NCBI GenBank assembly: GCA_030605665.1 | Contig: JAUWHW010000035.1 | Location: 1-35,075 of the forward strand | Origin: Dehalococcoidia bacterium | Lineage (GTDB): Bacteria; Chloroflexota; Dehalococcoidia; GIF9; AB-539-J10 | DNA: 35,075 nt | Reading direction: 5' to 3' | In this document: positions 30,152 through 35,075 of the stretch, in pieces | How positions within the stretch are numbered: position 1 is the first letter of the stretch | Layout: every line of letters starts with the position of its first letter | Notes under the pieces: model-generated | The model's database searches: none | The model's input: only the letters and a program-made list of their open reading frames with translations | Told to the model about the DNA's origin: nothing | Translations under genes and position numbers: made by a program

Positions 30152-30523
30152 ATGAGTGTTGACTTATTTATCGAGGGAGTGCCCTATGGCCAGTCGAAAG
30201 TTAAAGGGGATGTGAATGCACCTGCCAGATGGACTCAAACCGTGAAACAGGCAACTATAAATCTCCCCAAAGTGGAGGGGCCTTGCTTTATGATTGTGGT
30301 GTTTGTCTTACCTGAAAACAAATACCCTTCAGACCTTCCTTATGGCCCTGATCTGGATAATCTTATGAAAAGGCTATTTGACGCTTTGAATCACACAATC
30401 CTCTCGAAAGTTCCTGGCAAGGATAGCTCGATTATTCAGTTAATAGTTTCAAAACGTAAGGTACTGCCGAATGAGTCAACAGGAGCGAGAATCATTCTTA
30501 ATGAAATCCAGGATTGTTCATAA
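30152..30523 (+). CDS. RusA-like Holliday junction resolvase
   Basis: A 123-residue protein with the RusA layout: IEGVPYGQSKVKGD near the N-terminus, a beta strand region, and the acidic motif GPDLDNLMKRLFDALN whose Asp residues bind metal in RusA. The family cuts four-way DNA junctions and is usually encoded by phages and prophage remnants. The ATG at 30152 follows AAGGTGG at good spacing; an upstream ATG at 30074 would add 26 atypical residues. It is the first gene of the right part of the island and is followed by the first copy of the 80-bp repeat. Confidence 0.8.
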   Translation: MSVDLFIEGVPYGQSKVKGDVNAPARWTQTVKQATINLPKVEGPCFMIVVFVLPENKYPSDLPYGPDLDNLMKRLFDALNHTILSKVPGKDSSIIQLIVSKRKVLPNESTGARIILNEIQDCS

Positions 30524-30528
30524 ACCGT

Positions 30529-30609
30529 GCGTAGTTTACCCTCAGATTCTATTGGAAATTTCTCACCCACGTTGCGGCTCAGCTACACCCACACGGGGGA
30601 TAATTCTAG
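30529..30609 (+). repeat. Island boundary repeat, copy 1
   Basis: Begins GCGTAGTTT and ends ATAATTCTAG, with core AAATTTCTCACCCACGTTG and CCCACACGGGGG. It lies directly after the RusA gene and before the PrsW-like gene. The same orientation is kept in all four copies. Confidence 0.75.
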
Positions 30610-30728
30610 CAGCTTAGCCTTAGCGTATGATTGAGCCTTTTAGTTTAATGGGCATACCTTTTTGTTTCGTATACAGATATAATGAGGATGAGTTGGATAA
30701 AAAACCAATTTAAAATATAGGAGGATTT

Positions 30729-31496
30729 ATGATCGAGTTTATGGTTGGCTTTTTCGTCTCTTTCTTCCAAAACCCGAGCGCCTGGGGGATTGGTCTGGCT
30801 ATAGCCTTCGGTGCGATCTGGCTGGCTGGTTACCGGCCACCGCTCTTTAAGAAACCTTGGCTCTGGGCAGTTCTCGTAAGTAGCGCCATTCTGGCTCTGG
30901 CTGCTGCTGCGTTTATTCAAATTCCCCTGCAGATTTGGACAGGTCAAACACTGGGTCACTTCTGGAGTGAGGAAGTTCTATTGAGCTGGATTCTGCTTGC
31001 CGGGATACCACAAATACTCCTCAGTGGGCTGGTTCAGGAAGGGGCAAAGCTGGTGCCGGTGGTTGTCTACTGGTGGCGTAGCGACAAGAATATTGACCCT
31101 AAATTGGGATTGGCTATCGGCGCTGTGGCTGGAGCTGGATTCGGCATTTTTGAAGCGCAGTGGGTACACAATACCATCTTTGCCTCAGGATGGACCTGGG
31201 AAGCAGTACAGACTGGCGGCTTCATGGCGCTGGCTGGATTTTGGGAACGGTTTTTTGCTGTAGCCGCTCATACTGCTTTTTCCGCGCTGGCCGGTTATGG
31301 TCTGGCAAAGGGTTGGGGATGGCAGTTCTACCTGATAGCCTCCTGCCTGCATGGCTTATTGAACTATAGCGCTGTTTTGTTGCATGCGGGGCTCTTTACC
31401 GTCATTTACTTGGAGATTTATGCTGCGGTGGTAGCGGTGCTGGTAACGGCGTGGGCGCTGTGGCTTCGCTGGAGAAAACCAGCCGCTACAGCCTAA
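30729..31496 (+). CDS. PrsW-like intramembrane protease homologue
   Basis: A 255-residue, strongly hydrophobic protein with about seven membrane helices. Conserved-looking residues fit PrsW/YhfC-type intramembrane metalloproteases: VQEGAK (Glu104, Lys107), GFGIFEAQ (Glu142), RFFAVAAHTAFSAL (His181) and SCLHGLLNY (His208). The usual EE in the first motif is QE here, so activity is uncertain. The ATG has a strong site (ATAGGAGGATTT). Repeat copies lie on both sides, so it forms a one-gene unit in the island. Confidence 0.72.
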   Translation: MIEFMVGFFVSFFQNPSAWGIGLAIAFGAIWLAGYRPPLFKKPWLWAVLVSSAILALAAAAFIQIPLQIWTGQTLGHFWSEEVLLSWILLAGIPQILLSGLVQEGAKLVPVVVYWWRSDKNIDPKLGLAIGAVAGAGFGIFEAQWVHNTIFASGWTWEAVQTGGFMALAGFWERFFAVAAHTAFSALAGYGLAKGWGWQFYLIASCLHGLLNYSAVLLHAGLFTVIYLEIYAAVVAVLVTAWALWLRWRKPAATA

Positions 31497-31564
31497 ATGT
31501 GAATGAGTTCTGGGTGACGGCTGGAGTGGTCTTAGAAATAAGGCCACTAGGGTCTAGCAGTCCA

Positions 31565-31634
31565 AGCTAATTTCCGTGGGAAATTTCTCACCGACATTGC
31601 GACAGGATCCAAGCCACCGTGGGGACAATCCTAG
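31565..31634 (+). repeat. Island boundary repeat, copy 2
   Basis: Contains GGGAAATTTCTCACCGACAT and ends GGGGACAATCCTAG. It is the most diverged copy in the middle, located between the PrsW-like gene and the end of the minus-strand PD-(D/E)XK gene. Confidence 0.65.
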
Positions 31635-31638
31635 AAAT

Positions 31639-32769
31639 TCAAGCGCTAACTTCAGTAATTGATACCTTGTCTTTACCTAATTGACACCAACGAATATTGG
31701 TGTCGCTCATTAGCGATCGAGGCAAAGGATAGAGTGGATTAGGACACAAGTACATATCCACGCTAGAGGGAAATATATCCAAAGAACTTTTGAATATACC
31801 AACTGCACTCAGGCGGCTCGGATACGTATTATCCCACCTTCCATCTCTCTTTCTTTCATACCATACAGTTCCTGTGCTGCCTAGAGTACCTACCCTGTTT
31901 CCATATAGTATTCCCTCAATTATTATAGGGTCACTCCAGCTACCTTGGTCGCATATTATGACAATGGAAGGGATATCTTTCGTTGAAAGTTGAAGTTTGC
32001 ACTCCCTTCCTTTCACCGTCATACCTAACTTACATCTTAAGTTATCATCCACGTCAATGAAGCCGCCATATGCCATTTTTTCAACTTTGGATATTTTCGG
32101 AGATAATTCAAACTCAATTTTGAGCCCTCTCTTATCTTTGTAGGGAATTGGCCTATTTGGTCTGTCCTGCCTAATTCTTGGCACAGATCGCAAAAGACGA
32201 GCCTCAATTTTCCCAAAAAGGATATCTAAATAATTATTACTAAAATCACATGGGTAGCTAACTAAGTCTATGGTAGAGACTGGCAACCCTCTCTTTTCGA
32301 GATAGTCTGCTAGTTTAGAGAGTAATTCATTCTGACCAAGCATCTCTTTATCTCCAAATAAGGTTTTTACCTCAACGAACGCTTCACCTTGTTTAGAAGA
32401 TACTTTAAAGTCTCCCTTGCGACCTTTTTTGGCTGGGGGGTCGAATGATAGCACCAATCCTTGGTTTTTTAACCATAATGCTACCTCTAATTCCTTGATT
32501 AATGACCAAAACAGTTGTCTGTCATTACTTTTCAGTCTGCTTTTACGGTCTTCGTTTAATATATTATGGTCGTATACCAATTTAAGACATTGGTTAAGTA
32601 TAGATTTGCGCGCATCGTAACGTGGTTTTCTTTCCTCTGGGACAGAATGAACAACTATGTCTTTCAACATCAAACTTCGATGAGTATGGGTGTATGGCAA
32701 TATGTCGACACTCTCCTCAGTGCAGAAGCGTGTTAAGTATGGATAATTGGTATCTAAATCATCCATCAC
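31639..32769 (-). CDS. Putative PD-(D/E)XK-type nuclease
   Basis: A 376-residue protein not matching a named family by eye. Residues 86-140 contain a helix with ELEVALWLKNQG (Glu95), then KKGRKGDFKV (Asp120) and FVEVKTLF (Glu133, Lys135). This gives the E, D and ExK spacing of PD-(D/E)XK nucleases (restriction-endonuclease-like fold). The C-terminal 200 residues are uncharacterised and rich in beta-type sequence. It is the only minus-strand gene in the right part of the island. The start (GTG 32769 or ATG 32766) has no clear ribosome-binding site. A defence role is possible but unproven. Confidence 0.6.
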   Translation of the reverse strand: MMDDLDTNYPYLTRFCTEESVDILPYTHTHRSLMLKDIVVHSVPEERKPRYDARKSILNQCLKLVYDHNILNEDRKSRLKSNDRQLFWSLIKELEVALWLKNQGLVLSFDPPAKKGRKGDFKVSSKQGEAFVEVKTLFGDKEMLGQNELLSKLADYLEKRGLPVSTIDLVSYPCDFSNNYLDILFGKIEARLLRSVPRIRQDRPNRPIPYKDKRGLKIEFELSPKISKVEKMAYGGFIDVDDNLRCKLGMTVKGRECKLQLSTKDIPSIVIICDQGSWSDPIIIEGILYGNRVGTLGSTGTVWYERKRDGRWDNTYPSRLSAVGIFKSSLDIFPSSVDMYLCPNPLYPLPRSLMSDTNIRWCQLGKDKVSITEVSA

Positions 32770-32862
32770 AAATCATTGCGTAGCTTAAGCGACTAGATGT
32801 GTTGATATCATATACTACCACAATGACTTTGAAAGAGAGTATGAGATTATCCAAGGGTAATC

Positions 32863-32935
32863 GCTTCATATTTCCACAGCAAATTCCGCACTGAGGTTGT
32901 GGCTCAACTGCACCAGCAGGGAGGTATAATTCTAG
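32863..32935 (+). repeat. Island boundary repeat, copy 3
   Basis: Begins GCTTCATATTTCC, contains AAATTCCGCACTGAGGTTGT and ends GGTATAATTCTAG. It lies between the divergent PD-(D/E)XK and membrane-protein genes. Confidence 0.65.
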
Positions 32936-33063
32936 ATGCTTGCCCTAAGCCCGCCATCGGTTATTTCGGCATAGTGGCATCCCTGTCTATATTGGCTAGG
33001 TGTATAATTGAAGGAGGAATTAAACCTATAGACTTAATATAGAGTTATGAGGGGGTAAGAGGA

Positions 33064-34437
33064 ATGAATCTAGATTCAAAGGAAGAATTATCAAGAAGCT
33101 ATGTTATAGGGATAGCTGTTAGTTGTATTTTGTCCCTTACTCTTTTTCTGTATGCACTTACCATACCTGAAGACTTCGTCAGGAGCACCATTCCTATACT
33201 AGTCCCTGTCTACTACCAGACTGTCAAAGCACTAGTCTTTTTCTTCCTGATACTAGCGTTTGTCTTCTTGGGAGGAGCCTTTCCCAAACAACCACCATTA
33301 AGATTGATGAAATTCGGTAAGATAGCTCTATGGGCTCCACTTGTGATAATCACGTCCGCAGGTGTTGTATCAGTTCTAGTAGGTACGGCGGTGCATGGTT
33401 CAGGTTACTCTTGGATGAAGCATGTCTTCTACGGTGAATTCGTATGGTTCGTGGGTTTCCTGTTCTATTCGACAATATATTGCCAAAAAGAAAGCTTGCA
33501 AAGAGGATTCATTTGCATTTGGCGTGCACTAACACAATGGTTAGGCCCCTCGCTCAAGAACAAACTAACTAGCGTGGATACGCTTGTTGGAACAGTATTA
33601 CCTGTGCTGGCACTGGCAATAGTTGCAGTGGTACTGCTTGTATACCATGAGCCAGTAGGGGCATGGCTTGGAAAAGGAGGATTACTTCCATCTTTGATAA
33701 TCAGCTTGATCGCTGGAAGCCTTATCTTTTTGCTTGGACTTTTTTGGCCTGTTATTCCCAAAACATATCGTAAGGTCCTCCTTCGTCGTGCCTGGGGAAA
33801 AGGAGTCTTTGGACAAGATCTTGTAGTATGTTATGGAACCTTGATGGATTCTCGACTCGCGCAGCGACCTATCCCTCGGTATCGGTACACTAAGCGTTAT
33901 CATAATGGTAGGCAAGTTCAGATTGTTGGACCATGGGGAGACATAGTCGGTGACTGTGAGATTCGTTCTGCATCGTATATTATCAACACGCTGAGCCCCT
34001 ACAGAAAAGAACCCATTGCAGTTGAAGGGGACAGTAAGGCATACGAAAACTTGTGTCGAACATTTGTAGCTTTAGGCAGTTCTTCAAGCAATGAAGTAAC
34101 AGACTTTATTCTTCGAGAGCCGAACAATGAGTTTCTAGACTTTAGGCAGCAAGGAAATACTTGCTTCATAGAAGACAAAAAAGGTGGCAGACAGTTTATA
34201 GGTTTCCAGCCACCTGTACCAAAGGATTACGGTATGGTCTTGAAAATCCCTAGTCTGAAATTTCGTGGTCATTTCTTCTTCCTTTGCGCTGGCTTGGGGG
34301 AATGGGGAACCTCAGGCGCTGCTAGGTATCTTTCTATGAACTGGCGAAAGTTACAGTCGGAATTCGGCAACGCCTTTGGAATAGTGGTTGAAGTTGATAT
34401 GGGTTCAGATGACAGTGCTCGTAGGGTTTTCCCTTAA
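33064..34437 (+). CDS. Multi-spanning membrane protein with a soluble C-terminal domain of unknown function
   Basis: A 457-residue protein. About six hydrophobic helices occupy residues 13 to 225 (for example ALVFFFLILAFVFLGGAF and LIISLIAGSLIFLLGLFWPV). The C-terminal half is soluble, with FVALGSSSSNEVTDFIL, KDYGMVLKIPSLKF and FFFLCAGLGEWGTSGAARYL, a glycine-rich pattern suggestive of a nucleotide- or ligand-binding Rossmann-like fold. I do not recognise the family with confidence. The ATG follows GAGGGGGTAAGAGG. The layout, membrane helices plus a sensor-like domain, is seen in some defence effectors, so a defence role is a hypothesis. Confidence 0.65.
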   Translation: MNLDSKEELSRSYVIGIAVSCILSLTLFLYALTIPEDFVRSTIPILVPVYYQTVKALVFFFLILAFVFLGGAFPKQPPLRLMKFGKIALWAPLVIITSAGVVSVLVGTAVHGSGYSWMKHVFYGEFVWFVGFLFYSTIYCQKESLQRGFICIWRALTQWLGPSLKNKLTSVDTLVGTVLPVLALAIVAVVLLVYHEPVGAWLGKGGLLPSLIISLIAGSLIFLLGLFWPVIPKTYRKVLLRRAWGKGVFGQDLVVCYGTLMDSRLAQRPIPRYRYTKRYHNGRQVQIVGPWGDIVGDCEIRSASYIINTLSPYRKEPIAVEGDSKAYENLCRTFVALGSSSSNEVTDFILREPNNEFLDFRQQGNTCFIEDKKGGRQFIGFQPPVPKDYGMVLKIPSLKFRGHFFFLCAGLGEWGTSGAARYLSMNWRKLQSEFGNAFGIVVEVDMGSDDSARRVFP

Positions 34438-34504
34438 ACGGCTTAGTAGTTGTTTCGCGAAGAAGATAGTAAATATTGTCATGCATGCGCCATCCTATCG
34501 GTGA

Positions 34505-34575
34505 GCGTAGTTTCTATTATAGATTTCTCACTCACGTTATGGCTCACTCGGACCCATACGGGGGGATAATTCTAG
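34505..34575 (+). repeat. Island boundary repeat, copy 4
   Basis: Begins GCGTAGTTTCTATTATAG and ends GGGGGGATAATTCTAG, with core ATTTCTCACTCACGTTATGG. It is closest to copy 1 and lies between the membrane-protein gene and the tRNA. Confidence 0.75.
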
Positions 34576-34664
34576 GGGAATAATCGCTTTCGCAAGGTTA
34601 TATCAACATCTTGGAGGGGGTTTCGTATTTGCGGTTGCGGGGATGACAACCTTAGAATAAGAAG

Positions 34665-34736
<72 letters not shown>

Positions 34737-35075
34737 GTAAAAATAGTTTAGCACCGGCCAGCAAAAATGGTCAAATTAAAACCGAAAATGATAGTGATTT
34801 CCCTTTGCCCTCCTGACATTGCGAGGGTTGCAACCCCGAAGCAATCCCCACCAAGATTGCCACGCCTTTGGCTCGCAATGACCCCCCTTCGTCATTATGA
34901 GGCATGCCAGTGCCAAAGCAATCTTGTAGGGTTGGGGCTCGTCCCCAACCAACTTCAATAAAATTCTAATATCTAAGCTCCAAATCCTAAACAAATCCTA
35001 ACAAATATCAAAAATCAAAGATAAAAAATTAAAATTACAATTCAAAATGTAAAAAGGCTTTACTAAACTGATTTT
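34737..35075. other. Non-coding right end: dispersed repeats, hairpin and AT-rich tail
   Basis: No gene is visible. TCATTGCGAG-class pieces run from about 34815 to 34925 (GACATTGCGAGGGTTGC, CTCGCAATGACC, GTCATTATGAGGCATGCCAG). A perfect 8-bp-stem hairpin GGTTGGGG-CTCGT-CCCCAACC is at 34930-34950. The last 100 bp are AT-rich with repeated AAATCCTAA-like words. Confidence 0.7.

Noticed and set aside
30529..34575. Integron-type cassette array with attC sites
   Set aside because: The four repeats lack recognisable GTTRRRY and RYYYAAC core sites, one gene is in the opposite orientation, and no integron integrase is present. It is kept only as a cassette-like pattern.

Overview
The window looks like a chromosomal contig of an anaerobic bacterium, most likely a member of the Chloroflexota (Dehalococcoidia-like). 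This rests on moderate GC, split-subunit transketolase, a NuoE/NuoF/NuoG-N-GltD electron-transfer operon, a type III-A CRISPR locus, and many intergenic palindromes with TCATTCTGAG or TCATTGCGAG cores. The lineage is an inference from style and gene content; no rRNA or marker set is present.

Layout. 1-400: tail of a gene entering from the left, then a frameshifted FAD/NAD oxidoreductase remnant. 398-2584: a thiol-redox cluster (thioredoxin reductase, CcdA, TlpA/ResA-like lipoprotein). 2585-3600: a palindromic element, a HAD-family protein and a remnant of a transketolase C-terminal subunit. 3732-13988: a complete type III-A (Csm) interference locus, all on the + strand: cas10/csm1 (HD and GGDD intact), csm2, csm3, csm4, csm5, cas6, cas2 (no cas1), CRISPR array 1, a two-helix membrane-anchored SAVED protein, CRISPR array 2 and a CARF-HEPN (Csm6-like) ribonuclease. 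14020-16094: two-subunit transketolase (minus). 16184-20507: amidohydrolase, RNA 2',3'-cyclic phosphodiesterase and DNA polymerase I. 20676-25257: a three-gene NADH/Fe-S/flavin oxidoreductase operon (minus). 25312-26145: formamidopyrimidine-DNA glycosylase. 26161-26500: tandem and dispersed repeats. 26535-34700: a probable genomic island bounded by a 39-bp exact copy of the 3' half of a tRNA(CAT) gene (34665-34736), with a third, diverged copy inside at 29972-30006. 34737-end: repeats and AT-rich non-coding DNA.

How the genes fit together. The Cas10 palm keeps its GGDD motif, so target recognition should produce cyclic oligoadenylates. Two downstream sensors are encoded in the same locus: a CARF-HEPN RNase, and a protein with two N-terminal membrane helices followed by a bipartite SAVED domain and no recognisable enzymatic domain. 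The latter sits between the two CRISPR arrays and is the best candidate for a poorly described effector, possibly acting on the membrane. The arrays mix two repeat types and have a variable dinucleotide in the repeat loop.

The island carries a MqsR-like toxin with a MqsA-Panacea antitoxin (with a clear promoter/operator), a UPF0200-type P-loop kinase-like protein, dCMP deaminase, a RusA-like resolvase, a PrsW-like membrane protease homologue, a PD-(D/E)XK-like protein and a multi-spanning membrane protein with an uncharacterised soluble domain. In its right part a 70-81 bp repeat follows or separates each single-gene unit. No integrase was found. The island looks like an accretion of accessory, possibly defensive, modules at a tRNA.
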